Source of the DNA: an uncultured Collinsella sp.
GTDB taxonomy: Bacteria; Actinomycetota; Coriobacteriia; Coriobacteriales; Coriobacteriaceae
Length of the DNA stretch: 23,454 bases
Reading direction: 5' to 3'
Assembly (NCBI GenBank): GCA_900546775.1
Contig: UREM01000029.1
Span: 1 to 23,454, forward strand
The notes beneath the pieces were generated by a model. It did not search any database. It saw only the letters and a program-made list of their open reading frames with translations, and was not told the origin of the DNA. The position numbers were made by a program, and so were the translations under genes. This document shows positions 1 through 7,233 of this stretch, in pieces; position 1 is the stretch's first letter; each line of letters opens with the position of its first letter.

Positions 1-14
1 CCGTACATGTACGG
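1..14. promoter_or_regulatory. Perfect 14-bp palindrome at the left edge (possible operator)
   Basis: The first 14 bases, CCGTACATGTACGG, equal their own reverse complement. The palindrome may extend beyond the window edge. It lies about 75 bp upstream of the tRNA-Asn promoter and could belong to a gene outside the window. It has no U tract, so it looks more like a protein-binding site than a terminator. The function is unknown. Confidence 0.3.
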
Positions 15-90
15 ATGAATGTGGGAGGTGTTCGGATAAAGTCGATAATCAAGGCCAATGACTAGGTCGGAAAAATTCTCAAAAAAGTTC

Positions 91-118
91 TTGCCCTAAG
101 CTGATTCGTCCGTATAAT
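91..118 (+). promoter_or_regulatory. Sigma70-type promoter of the tRNA-Asn gene
   Basis: A TTGCCC box (91-96) and a perfect TATAAT box (113-118) are separated by 16 bp. Transcription would start near 125, about 24 bases before the mature tRNA. An A/T-rich stretch just upstream (71-88) could act as an UP-like element. This is the clearest promoter in the window and fits the strong expression expected of a tRNA gene. Confidence 0.75.
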
Positions 119-148
119 AAACTTCGTTGCTTGAGAGCACGCACCTAT

Positions 149-223
149 TCCTCGGTAGCTCAATGGTAGAGCACGCGGCTGTTAACCGCGCTGTTGTAGG
201 TTCGAGTCCTACCCGGGGAGCCA
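149..223 (+). tRNA. tRNA-Asn (anticodon GUU)
   Basis: The sequence folds as a complete cloverleaf. The acceptor arms are 149-155 and 213-219 (one G-U pair), the anticodon stem is 174-178 with 186-190, and the seven-base loop 179-185 contains GTT at 181-183. The T arm carries the usual GGTTCGAGTCC. The discriminator base is G220, and the CCA end is encoded at 221-223. It delivers asparagine to AAC and AAU codons. It stands alone with its own promoter and terminator, so it is a single-gene transcription unit. Confidence 0.96.
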
Positions 224-230
224 GGTTGTA

Positions 231-258
231 AAACCCGTCGCTTAAGCGGCGGGTTTTT
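231..258 (+). terminator. Intrinsic terminator after tRNA-Asn
   Basis: An 11-bp stem (231-241 with 246-256, one G-U pair) closes a TTAA loop and ends in a run of six T. It starts eight bases after the tRNA CCA end. The rest of the gap to the next gene (259-417) holds no further gene that I can support. It shows only a weak TAAAAT box at 356-361 that could serve the downstream operon. Confidence 0.88.
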
Positions 259-417
259 TCATGCCGCGACCACTTGACTCGAACGTTGCCATATCAACAT
301 TTCGTGTCGAGGATGTAATCCCGCGACCCACCACCTCAACATGGCGCGGTCGTTGTAAAATATTGCAATGATTGCTCCCACGACATGGTGCCGCGAGCAC
401 CAGATAAGGAGATTCTT

Positions 418-774
418 GTGTCTGAGACCATTAACGGCAGCCTGAGCGTCTCGAACGACGTTATTGCCGATATTGCCGGTTATGCCGCGATGACGTGCTA
501 TGGCGTCGTCGGTATGGCTGAGCAGCTCCAGGGCGCCGAGAGCGTGCGCCTGCTTGCCGGCCAGCGCCTCCGCAAGGGCGTGCTTGTCTCCGCCGACGAG
601 AACGGCCTTACGGTCGATCTTCACGTCGTGCTCGAGAACGGCGTCAACATGAAGTCCGTCTGCCACAATCTTTCGAGCTCCGTTGCCTTCACCCTGCAGG
701 AGATCGCCCAGATCGATCCCGCCAGCCTTAAGATCGGCATCCATATCGACGCGCTCAAGAGCCGTCTGAACTAG
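418..774 (+). CDS. Asp23/Gls24 family envelope stress response protein
   Basis: This 118-residue protein has the compact Asp23/Gls24 (YloU-like) pattern: an early IADIAGYAAMTCYGVVGMA segment followed by alternating beta strands (VDLHVVLENGVN) and a final helix. Members of this family are small, often membrane-associated proteins linked to alkaline or envelope stress; their molecular role is not settled. I chose the GTG at 418 because an AAGGAG box lies at 406-411 with about six bases of spacing. An upstream in-frame ATG at 385 has no ribosome binding site. The gene lies directly before the fatty acid kinase gene, the same pairing as yloU-yloV of Bacillus, so it is probably the first gene of the operon. 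Confidence 0.88.
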   Translation: MSETINGSLSVSNDVIADIAGYAAMTCYGVVGMAEQLQGAESVRLLAGQRLRKGVLVSADENGLTVDLHVVLENGVNMKSVCHNLSSSVAFTLQEIAQIDPASLKIGIHIDALKSRLN

Positions 775-801
775 CATCCGAAAACGGAGATTCAAATACC
801 C

Positions 802-2463
802 ATGATTGCAAAGACCATTCGCACCTGTTTTCCGATCGCTGCGGCTGCCGTTTCCGACAAGGCCGAGGAGATCAACAAGCTCAACGTCTTTCCCGTGCCC
901 GACGGCGACACCGGCACCAACATGTCGCTCACGCTCGCCTCGGTGACCAAGGAGCTTTCTGCCCTTCCCGCCGATGCCGACATGGAGGCCATTGCCGGCG
1001 CCATCACCCACGGCTCCCTGATGGGCGCCCGCGGCAACTCCGGCGTCATCACTTCGCAGATCCTGCGCGGCGTGGCCGAGGGTCTTGTCTCTGCCGACGA
1101 GCCCATTACGTCCGCCAACATTGCCTATGCGTTCCGCCGAGCCGTCAAGGTCGCCTTCCAGGCCGTCCGTAAGCCCATCGAGGGCACGATCCTCACGGTG
1201 CTGCGCGATGTCTCGACCAAGGCCGACGAGTGCGAAAAGAAGAAGTTCTCGGCCGAGGATGCGCTCGACGCTATCGTCGTCGAGGCCTACCAGTCCGTCG
1301 CCCGCACGCCCGACCTGCTGCCCGTTCTGAAGGAGAACGGCGTGGTCGACTCCGGCGCCTTCGGCTTTGCTATTTTCCTTGAGAACTTTGTTGCCGCTGC
1401 GCTTGGCCGCAGCACCGTTGTCGAGGATTTCTCTGCCACGTTTGATTCCGCTGGCTCTGCCCGCGACGCGGCCCTTGGTCGTGTTGAGATCGAGGCCAAC
1501 GACGACTGGGAGGGCTCGGAGTTCCGCTACTGCAACGAGTTCCTCTTTAAGGCCGACGCTCCTTTTGACGAGGACGAGTGCCTCAAGTTCCTGGGCTCCA
1601 TGGGTGACTGTGAGTTGCTCGTGGGCGCCTACCCCGACTACAAGATCCACGTGCACTCCAACACCCCCAACCTGGTGCTCGAGCACATGCTGCAGCTCGG
1701 TCAGATCTACGAGGTCTTTATCCACAACATGGAGATGGAGGCCCACGACCGTACCGCCAAGATTCATGAGGACCAGGAGAAGGCTGCCGAGCCCGCCAAG
1801 GCGCTGGGCTTTGTCGCCGTTGCCGCCGGTTCGGGCGAGGCCGACATCCTCAAGTCCCTCGGCGTCGACGTGATCGTGTCGGGTGGTCAGACCATGAACC
1901 CCTCGACTGCAGACCTGCTGGGCGCCGTCGACCAGGTCAACGCGACCTCGGTTATCATCCTGCCCAACAACGGTAACATCCGCATGGCTGCCGAGGCCGC
2001 CGCCTCTGCCTGCACCGACAAGAAGGTCGCCGTCGTTCCCACCAAGACCGTTCCGCAGGCCTTCTCCGCGCTGTTCGCGGTCCTGCCCGATTCCGATCTC
2101 GAGGACGCCGTCGCCGCTATGGTCGACGCCATCAGCGAGGTCCGCGATGGCGAGGTCACCCGCGCCGTGCGCGACTCCAGCGCCTCGGACGGCTCCCCGA
2201 TTCACTCCGGTGACGTCATGGGTATCATTGCCGGTTCCATCGATGTGGTCGGCTCCGATGTGAAACAGGTCACGCTCGATTGTATCAACCGTATGCAGGA
2301 GGAAGAGGAGGGCGACGCGCTGACGATTCTGGCCGGCGAGGAGCTGTCCGATGAAGCCTTCCAGGAGATCGTCGACGCTATCGAGGAGGCTCAGCCCGAC
2401 CTGGAGATCGACGCCCATCGTGGCGAGCAGCCGCTCTATCCCGTGATCTTCTCGATCGAGTAG
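802..2463 (+). CDS. fakA: Fatty acid kinase catalytic subunit FakA (DAK2/YloV family)
   Basis: This 553-residue protein has the three-part FakA layout: an N-terminal DhaL/DAK2 ATP-binding domain (about 1-200), a central domain, and a C-terminal DegV-like domain. The nucleotide motifs are clear: NVFPVPDGDTGTNM at 28-41, where the aspartates coordinate Mg, and MGARGNSGVI at 74-83. In this family FakA phosphorylates a fatty acid presented by a FakB binding protein, giving acyl-phosphate for PlsX or PlsY. No fakB is present in this window, so the partner must be encoded elsewhere. The length matches B. subtilis YloV. A CGGAGA box precedes the ATG, and the gene lies 27 bp after the Asp23-like gene. 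Direct linkage to plsX and acpP further down supports a lipid role. Confidence 0.92.
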   Translation: MIAKTIRTCFPIAAAAVSDKAEEINKLNVFPVPDGDTGTNMSLTLASVTKELSALPADADMEAIAGAITHGSLMGARGNSGVITSQILRGVAEGLVSADEPITSANIAYAFRRAVKVAFQAVRKPIEGTILTVLRDVSTKADECEKKKFSAEDALDAIVVEAYQSVARTPDLLPVLKENGVVDSGAFGFAIFLENFVAAALGRSTVVEDFSATFDSAGSARDAALGRVEIEANDDWEGSEFRYCNEFLFKADAPFDEDECLKFLGSMGDCELLVGAYPDYKIHVHSNTPNLVLEHMLQLGQIYEVFIHNMEMEAHDRTAKIHEDQEKAAEPAKALGFVAVAAGSGEADILKSLGVDVIVSGGQTMNPSTADLLGAVDQVNATSVIILPNNGNIRMAAEAAASACTDKKVAVVPTKTVPQAFSALFAVLPDSDLEDAVAAMVDAISEVRDGEVTRAVRDSSASDGSPIHSGDVMGIIAGSIDVVGSDVKQVTLDCINRMQEEEEGDALTILAGEELSDEAFQEIVDAIEEAQPDLEIDAHRGEQPLYPVIFSIE

Positions 2464-2473
2464 GCATCTGCCC

Positions 2474-4651
2474 ATGTCTGAGCTCTGCTCCGTGCCGCGC
2501 GTCTCGGATCGCTTTGCCCAGAGCAATGCGCTCGACGAGGATATCGCGCGACTCAAATATGTTTCGGGTAAACGTGAGGAGGCCCTTCGCCGTCTGGGAA
2601 TTCGGACGGTGGGGGACCTCCTTCTGCATATCCCTCATCGATACCTGGATTTTACGCGCTCCTGGTTCATCGAGATGGCGCCCATCGGTACCGTGTGCAC
2701 CATCATCGCCACGGTCGACCGTATCGTTCAAAAGAAGCCGCGTCCGCGCATGCAGGTGACCGAGGTCTCACTCGTTGACGAGACGGGCGTGCTGCAGGTC
2801 GCCTTTTTCCGTCAGCCTTGGATTGCCCAGCAGCTTAAGCAGGGCGACCGCCTGGCCGTGATGGGCAAGGTCGAGTTTGCCTACGGTTTTAAGCAGATGG
2901 CCTCGCCGCACTTTGAAAAGCTCGATGACGGGCGTGCTGCGGGCACCATTTTGCCGGTCCATTATGTGAGTGACGGCGTGAGCCAGGCATGGATGCGCCG
3001 CATCGTAAGTGGCGCGCTCGAGGTCGTCGGCAATCCCTTCGACCCGATTCCCGCACGCTTGCGCGTTAAGCGTCGCCTGATGAGCAATGCTCGTGCGCTT
3101 CGATCAATTCACTTTCCCTCGAGCATGGCTGAGCGCGATATCGCGCGCGCACGGCTTGCCTACGAGGAGTGCCTTTACCTGCAGCTGGCGCTGCGCCTGC
3201 GCAACGACGGCAGCCTGGTCGATGTGGTGCCCTACGCCCACGCCGCGGGCGAGCACCTGGCCGCGCTCAAGCAAACCCTGCCATTTTCGCTGAGCGACGA
3301 GCAGGAGGCCGCGTTCCAAGATATCCTGCGCGATATGTGCGATGGCGGGCGCGTGATGAACCGCCTGCTGCTGGGCGATGTCGGTACCGGTAAGACCGCC
3401 GTTGCCGCCTGCGCGCTGGCTGTGGCTACCGATAGCGGCACGCAGGCCTGCGTTATGGCGCCCACGGGCGTGCTGGCGCGTCAATATGCCGATAAGACCG
3501 GCCCCTTGCTCTCGCAGGCTGGCATGACCTGGGCGCTCCTGACGGGCGCCACGCCAGCGGCCGAGCGCGAGCGGATCCATGCCCAGCTGGAATCGGGCGA
3601 GCTCGATGTCCTCTTTGGCACCCACGCGGTGCTTTCGGATAACGTGGCGTTCAAGCATCTGTCGCTCGTGGTCATCGATGAGCAGCACCGGTTTGGCGTC
3701 GGCCAACGCAACGCCCTGCGTGCGAAGGGCCCTGGTGCCGATCTGCTCGTTATGACGGCAACGCCCATCCCACGTACGCTGGCGCTTTCGGTCTACGGCG
3801 ATCTGGACACGAGCATCATCCGCCATCGGCCCGTCCCTGGCGCTGGCGTGACGACACGCGTGCTTACCGAGTCGAGCCGCGACCTTGCCTATGGCGCCAT
3901 CCGCGAGGCGCATGAAAAGGGTCAGCAGGCCTACGTGATTTGCCCGCTCGTGGAGCCGAGTGACTCGGCCGATGATCTGGAGGCCGTGCCCGGTATCGCC
4001 CGCGACGACGAGGGCCGCGTGACGGTCCCCGTGCCGCTGCACGATACGGCGACCGAGCTCGATCGCCTGCGTCTGGCGTTGCCGGGTCTTGCCATCGAGC
4101 GCCTTCACGGCCGCATGCCAGCGGGGGAGAAGGACCAGGTTATCGATGCCTTCAAGCGTGGCGAGATCGACGTGCTCGTCTCGACTACGGTGGTCGAGGT
4201 GGGCGTCGACGTGCCCAACGCCACCGTCATGGTCATCGAGAACGGTGAGCGCTTTGGCTTGGCGGCCCTGCACCAGCTGCGCGGTCGCGTGGGCCGCGGC
4301 AGCGTGTCGGGCACCTGCCTGGTCATGACGCACTCCAAGGGCAATGGCGGCGCCTCGGCGGCACAAGACCGCCTCCAGTCGCTCGAAAAGACCTCGGACG
4401 GCTTTACGCTCGCCCAGATGGACCTGCGTCTGCGCCACGAGGGCGAGATTCTGGGTTATCGTCAACACGGCGGCATTACCTTGCGCTTTGTGGACCTGGA
4501 CGCCGACGAGGATCTTATCGAATGGGCCCATTTGGACGCGGTCGAGCTCTTGCGGTATGCTTGCAACCTTGACTCCGTGGCGACGCGCCCCTTGCGCGAC
4601 GCGGTCGCCATGCGTTATCGACATATCTTTAAGGAGGTCAGCGGAGGATGA
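2474..4651 (+). CDS. recG: ATP-dependent DNA helicase RecG
   Basis: This 725-residue protein has the full RecG layout: an N-terminal helical segment and OB-fold wedge domain (about 1-180) and two RecA-like helicase domains. Motif I GDVGTGKT lies near residue 302, the DEQH box in VVIDEQHRFGVGQRN near 402, and motif VI QLRGRVGRG near 601. RecG remodels stalled replication forks and Holliday junctions and limits unwanted re-replication. It is somewhat longer than the usual 680-700 residues, partly through an insert around residues 490-525 (between domain 2 motifs) rich in acidic residues. The gene starts 10 bp after fakA, and its stop overlaps the start of rsmD by four bases (ATGA), so translation is probably coupled. 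Confidence 0.96.
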   Translation: MSELCSVPRVSDRFAQSNALDEDIARLKYVSGKREEALRRLGIRTVGDLLLHIPHRYLDFTRSWFIEMAPIGTVCTIIATVDRIVQKKPRPRMQVTEVSLVDETGVLQVAFFRQPWIAQQLKQGDRLAVMGKVEFAYGFKQMASPHFEKLDDGRAAGTILPVHYVSDGVSQAWMRRIVSGALEVVGNPFDPIPARLRVKRRLMSNARALRSIHFPSSMAERDIARARLAYEECLYLQLALRLRNDGSLVDVVPYAHAAGEHLAALKQTLPFSLSDEQEAAFQDILRDMCDGGRVMNRLLLGDVGTGKTAVAACALAVATDSGTQACVMAPTGVLARQYADKTGPLLSQAGMTWALLTGATPAAERERIHAQLESGELDVLFGTHAVLSDNVAFKHLSLVVIDEQHRFGVGQRNALRAKGPGADLLVMTATPIPRTLALSVYGDLDTSIIRHRPVPGAGVTTRVLTESSRDLAYGAIREAHEKGQQAYVICPLVEPSDSADDLEAVPGIARDDEGRVTVPVPLHDTATELDRLRLALPGLAIERLHGRMPAGEKDQVIDAFKRGEIDVLVSTTVVEVGVDVPNATVMVIENGERFGLAALHQLRGRVGRGSVSGTCLVMTHSKGNGGASAAQDRLQSLEKTSDGFTLAQMDLRLRHEGEILGYRQHGGITLRFVDLDADEDLIEWAHLDAVELLRYACNLDSVATRPLRDAVAMRYRHIFKEVSGG

Positions 4652-5292
4652 GAATCATCGGCGGTGAATGGCGCGGCCGCAAGATCGAAGAGCCGCGTGG
4701 ACGCGATGTCACCCGTCCTACGACCGATCGCGTGCGCGAGGCATGTGCATCCATGGTCATGTCGGCGTTCGATTTCGATTTGGACGAGGTCCGCGTGCTG
4801 GATGCCTTTGGCGGCTCCGGTGCCCTGGGAATCGAGATGCTCTCGCGTGGCGCCCGCTCGCTCACCACGTTCGAGATCGATCGCAATGCCGCCCGTCTGA
4901 TCACCAAGAATATCGAGTCGCTGTGCGGCGACCGCTCGCGTTGGCGCGTCGTTACCGGCGATGTGTTGGCGAGCGCCTCGCGCGGCCGTGTGCCGGGTGG
5001 CCCCTTTGATCTGGTCCTGCTCGATCCGCCCTATGCCTTTGGCGCCGAGCCGGTCGAGGAGCTGCTGCAAAACCTAGCTCAGCAAGGCTTGCTGGCACAG
5101 GGTGCCTATGCGCTGTTTGAGCACGCTGCCGCCGACGCGGGCGCTCACCCGACCGGTTTTGAGACCGTGCGAGAGAAGCGCTACGGCATAACCTCGGTTG
5201 ACTTGCTGCGCTGGGTGGCCGAGGACGAGAACGACCTTGCTGACAAGAACGAAAATAACGAGGAAGCGCCTTGGGAGGACGCCCATGAATGA
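4648..5292 (+). CDS. rsmD: 16S rRNA (guanine966-N2)-methyltransferase RsmD
   Basis: This 214-residue protein opens with the RsmD hallmark RIIGGEWRGRKIEEP, followed by TRPTTDRVREACASM. It has the SAM-binding loop LDAFGGSGALGIE (about residues 50-62) and the catalytic LLDPPYAF motif (about 124-131). It methylates G966 of 16S rRNA in the small subunit. The final 25 or so residues are strongly acidic (Asp, Glu and Asn rich) and look like an extension beyond the core fold. The ATG overlaps the recG stop, and AAGGAGG lies just upstream inside recG. It pairs with coaD, a linkage seen in many bacteria, and overlaps coaD by eight bases. Confidence 0.95.
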   Translation: MRIIGGEWRGRKIEEPRGRDVTRPTTDRVREACASMVMSAFDFDLDEVRVLDAFGGSGALGIEMLSRGARSLTTFEIDRNAARLITKNIESLCGDRSRWRVVTGDVLASASRGRVPGGPFDLVLLDPPYAFGAEPVEELLQNLAQQGLLAQGAYALFEHAAADAGAHPTGFETVREKRYGITSVDLLRWVAEDENDLADKNENNEEAPWEDAHE

Positions 5293-5782
5293 CACCATCA
5301 ACCGCGTGATCGTCCCGGGCACCTTCGATCCCATCACGTTTGGCCATATCGACGTCATCCGCCGCGCCCGCCGCATCTTTCCCAGTGTGATCGTCGCTGT
5401 TGCCGAGTCGCAGGGTAAAAACGGTGTGGGTACCACGTTTATGCTCGATGAGCGCGTGGCGCTGGCCCGCGAGGCGCTCGGTGATATCGACGGCGTCGAG
5501 GTCCTGCCCTTTACCGGCCTCTTGGTCGACTTCGCTCGCGAGCAGGGGGCGGGGGCCGTGGTCAAGGGCCTGCGCGCCATGACCGACTTTGAGTACGAGC
5601 TGCAGCAGGCAGATCTCAACTATCGCTTGGATAACGAGCTGGAGTCCATCTTTGTCATGAGTGCGCCGCAGTACGGCTATATCTCGAGTTCGGTCGTTCG
5701 CCAGATCGCCTCGCTCGGCAGCGATGTATCGACGTTTGTCCCGCCCAACGTGGTCGAAGCGCTCAGACACCGCTTTTCGTGA
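5285..5782 (+). CDS. coaD: Phosphopantetheine adenylyltransferase
   Basis: This 165-residue protein catalyses the fourth step of coenzyme A synthesis, transferring AMP from ATP to 4'-phosphopantetheine. The nucleotidyltransferase motif IVPGTFDPITFGHIDVI (residues 8-24) contains the TxGH signature, and the ISSSVVRQIA motif near the C terminus is the second ATP-binding element. VVKGLRAMTDFEYE is also typical. The length matches the family. I chose the ATG at 5285, which lies inside the rsmD end, because it places the TFDP motif at the usual distance from the N terminus. An earlier in-frame start at 5198 would add 29 residues that read as antisense noise. The product feeds the phosphopantetheine arm of AcpP, encoded 2.6 kb downstream. 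Confidence 0.96.
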   Translation: MNDTINRVIVPGTFDPITFGHIDVIRRARRIFPSVIVAVAESQGKNGVGTTFMLDERVALAREALGDIDGVEVLPFTGLLVDFAREQGAGAVVKGLRAMTDFEYELQQADLNYRLDNELESIFVMSAPQYGYISSSVVRQIASLGSDVSTFVPPNVVEALRHRFS

Positions 5783-5806
5783 CGTTTTTTATTGCCTGGT
5801 GGCATG

Positions 5807-5815
5807 TGGTAAACT
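5807..5815 (+). promoter_or_regulatory. Extended -10 promoter before the SepIVA-like gene
   Basis: The sequence TGGTAAACT combines a TG element (5807-5808) with a TAAACT -10 box (5810-5815). A T-rich segment (5785-5792) sits about where a -35 box would be, but its match is poor. Transcription would start near 5822, leaving a leader of about 30 bases. This is an inference from motif match only. The 68-bp gap after coaD, in an otherwise tightly packed operon, supports it. Confidence 0.5.
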
Positions 5816-5850
5816 AGCACGATGATATGTTACCTATGAAAGGAGACCGG

Positions 5851-6348
5851 ATGCCGGGCGAGAATTTTCCTGGCGATAGGATCGTCAGCTTGGTCGATGA
5901 GCTCGAAGGGCTGATCGAGGAAGCCAAGCCGCCTTTCGGCAAGAACGCTCAGTTCAAGGTCATCGACGCCGACGTGTTCTTCAACATCCTCGACGAGATC
6001 CGCATGAGCTATCCCGAGGAGTGGCAGAAGTCCCGCCGTATCCTTAAGGAGCGCGAGGAGCTTATGGCTTCCGCCGCCGCCCAGGCCGATTCCATCATCG
6101 CCGACGCTCAGCAGCAGGCCCTCACCATTGCCGGTGAGCAGGAGATCGTCCGCTTAGCGCAGCAGCAGGCCGACGACATCCGTGATCGTGCCCAGCAGTA
6201 CGAGCGCGAGACGCGTTATGCTGCCGAGGACTACGCAGAGCAGGTCTTTACGCACCTGGAGGAGAACCTCAAGAGCCTGACCGGCACCGTTACCCGTTGC
6301 CGTCAGCAGCTCAACGAGGGTGCCGCCCAACAGAATGGTCAGTGGTAA
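5851..6348 (+). CDS. SepIVA-like coiled-coil protein (DivIVA-related)
   Basis: This 165-residue protein has an N-terminal folded segment (about 5-65) with the pattern RIVSLVDELEGLIEEAK and a hydrophobic FFNILDEI segment. A long Ala/Gln/Glu-rich coiled coil follows (about 68-140), then a short tail ending LKSLTGTVTRCRQQL. This resembles mycobacterial SepIVA (Rv2927c), a septum and inner-membrane-domain factor, in both ends of the protein and in position: SepIVA also lies directly before the yceD homologue, near rnc, smc and ftsY. It is shorter than SepIVA because the coiled coil has fewer repeats. I chose the ATG at 5851, which has AAAGGAGA at 5839-5846; the ATG at 5827 has no such site. A role in envelope growth or division is inference. 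A generic 'ATPase' label for such coiled coils would be wrong, since no Walker motif is present. Confidence 0.72.
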   Translation: MPGENFPGDRIVSLVDELEGLIEEAKPPFGKNAQFKVIDADVFFNILDEIRMSYPEEWQKSRRILKEREELMASAAAQADSIIADAQQQALTIAGEQEIVRLAQQQADDIRDRAQQYERETRYAAEDYAEQVFTHLEENLKSLTGTVTRCRQQLNEGAAQQNGQW

Positions 6349-6902
6349 TGGCTGAGTTCCCGAGCGTTACCGTCGATCTTTCTGAGCAGCTCGAGTTTCC
6401 TGGTGATTCGTATCCGCTGACCGGCAAGGTCGATGTTGCCACCTACACGGTGGGCGAGAAGGAGTACCAGCTACAGGACGGCATCGACTACGACGTTGTC
6501 TTTACCAATGCCGGTACCGGTGTCTTGCTCACGGGCATGGTCCGCGCGCACGCCACCGGCGAGTGCGACCGTTGCCTGGAGCCTGCCTCGTTTGATATCG
6601 CCGGCGAGATCGAGGAGTTCTACCTCTTCGAGGAGCCCGAGGATCCCGAGGCCTACGAGGACGGCTACGAGCTTCTGGGTGAGGACCGCATCGTCGATCT
6701 GGGTGAGCCCATCAACGACGCGGTCGTCATGGACACGCCGTTTGTCGTTCTGTGCAAGCCCGATTGCCGCGGCCTGTGCCCCACTTGCGGTTGCAATCTC
6801 AACGTCGAGCAATGCGATTGCGCCGCCCAGGCAGAGGCAGAATGGGCCGCTGCCACGGAAAATCCATTTGCAGCATTGAAGAATCTCAAGCTCGACGAGT
6901 AA
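6348..6902 (+). CDS. YceD/DUF177 family protein
   Basis: This 184-residue protein belongs to DUF177, a family linked to 23S rRNA and 50S accumulation and almost always encoded next to rpmF. It shows the cysteine signatures of the Gram-positive form: ECDRCLEP near residue 70, and a C-terminal CRGLCPTCGCNLN followed by CDC, which could bind zinc. The middle contains an acidic stretch (FEEPEDPEAYEDGYE). Its ATG overlaps the stop of the SepIVA-like gene (TAATG), so translation is probably coupled. The gap to rpmF is 64 bp and appears to hold a promoter. Confidence 0.92.
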   Translation: MAEFPSVTVDLSEQLEFPGDSYPLTGKVDVATYTVGEKEYQLQDGIDYDVVFTNAGTGVLLTGMVRAHATGECDRCLEPASFDIAGEIEEFYLFEEPEDPEAYEDGYELLGEDRIVDLGEPINDAVVMDTPFVVLCKPDCRGLCPTCGCNLNVEQCDCAAQAEAEWAAATENPFAALKNLKLDE

Positions 6903-6908
6903 AACTGT

Positions 6909-6917
6909 GGTAGTATC
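6909..6917 (+). promoter_or_regulatory. Extended -10 promoter before rpmF
   Basis: The sequence TGGTAGTAT has a TG element at 6909-6910 and a TAGTAT -10 box at 6912-6917. It shares the TGTGGTA context with the promoter before the SepIVA-like gene. Transcription would start near 6924 and give a leader of about 43 bases. No convincing -35 box is visible. A separate promoter would let a ribosomal protein gene be expressed more strongly than its neighbours. Confidence 0.45.
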
Positions 6918-6966
6918 GCTACTTGCGCGTAATCGCCACACTGGATAGTTCATAAGGAAGGTCACT

Positions 6967-7146
6967 ATGCCCGTACCTAAACAAAAGCAGGGTCGTATCC
7001 GCACTCACACCCGTCGTTCCGCCAACATGAAGATCTCGGCTGCGGCTCAGTCCACGTGCCCCCGTTGCGGCGCTGTCAAGCTTCCGCACCACGTGTGCCC
7101 CAGCTGCGGTTTCTACAAGGACCGCGAGGTTATCGTTACCGAGTAA
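6967..7146 (+). CDS. rpmF: 50S ribosomal protein bL32
   Basis: This 59-residue protein starts MPVPKQKQGRIRTHTRRSAN and carries two CxxC pairs (CPRCG and CPSCG), so it is the zinc-ribbon (C+) form of L32. L32 is a small structural protein of the large ribosomal subunit. An AAGGAAG ribosome binding site lies at 6955-6961. The gene follows yceD, as in most bacteria. The zinc-binding form implies that a zinc-independent paralogue, if the genome has one, lies elsewhere. Confidence 0.97.
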   Translation: MPVPKQKQGRIRTHTRRSANMKISAAAQSTCPRCGAVKLPHHVCPSCGFYKDREVIVTE

Positions 7147-7186
7147 CGGTATACTCTGGATGCGATGCCGTTCCAAATGGAACCAC

Positions 7187-7216
7187 AATGGCCGGCTCAA
7201 TGAGTCGGCCATTTTT
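7187..7216 (+). terminator. Terminator or attenuator hairpin between rpmF and plsX
   Basis: A 12-bp stem (7187-7198 with 7202-7213, one G-U pair) closes a three-base loop and is followed by T7214-7216, giving TTTTT from 7212. A smaller hairpin, GTTCC-AAAT-GGAAC, lies just upstream at 7170-7183. A TATACT box at 7150-7155 could be a -10 element, which would place both hairpins in a plsX leader. The structure may simply end most rpmF transcripts, or it may attenuate plsX. The plsX ribosome binding site starts only five bases after the T run. Confidence 0.7.
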
Positions 7217-7233
7217 GTATAAGGAGTATGTAT

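Noticed and set aside
259..2556. Very long open frame on the minus strand (about 765 codons) opposite asp23 and fakA
   Set aside because: Its composition (Gly, Val, His, Asp rich, low complexity) is the usual antisense shadow of GC-rich genes. It shows no domain pattern, and both genes on the plus strand are clearly recognised.
3104..4624. Long minus-strand open frame opposite recG
   Set aside because: It is entirely inside recG, has no recognisable motif and no ribosome binding site that fits its start.
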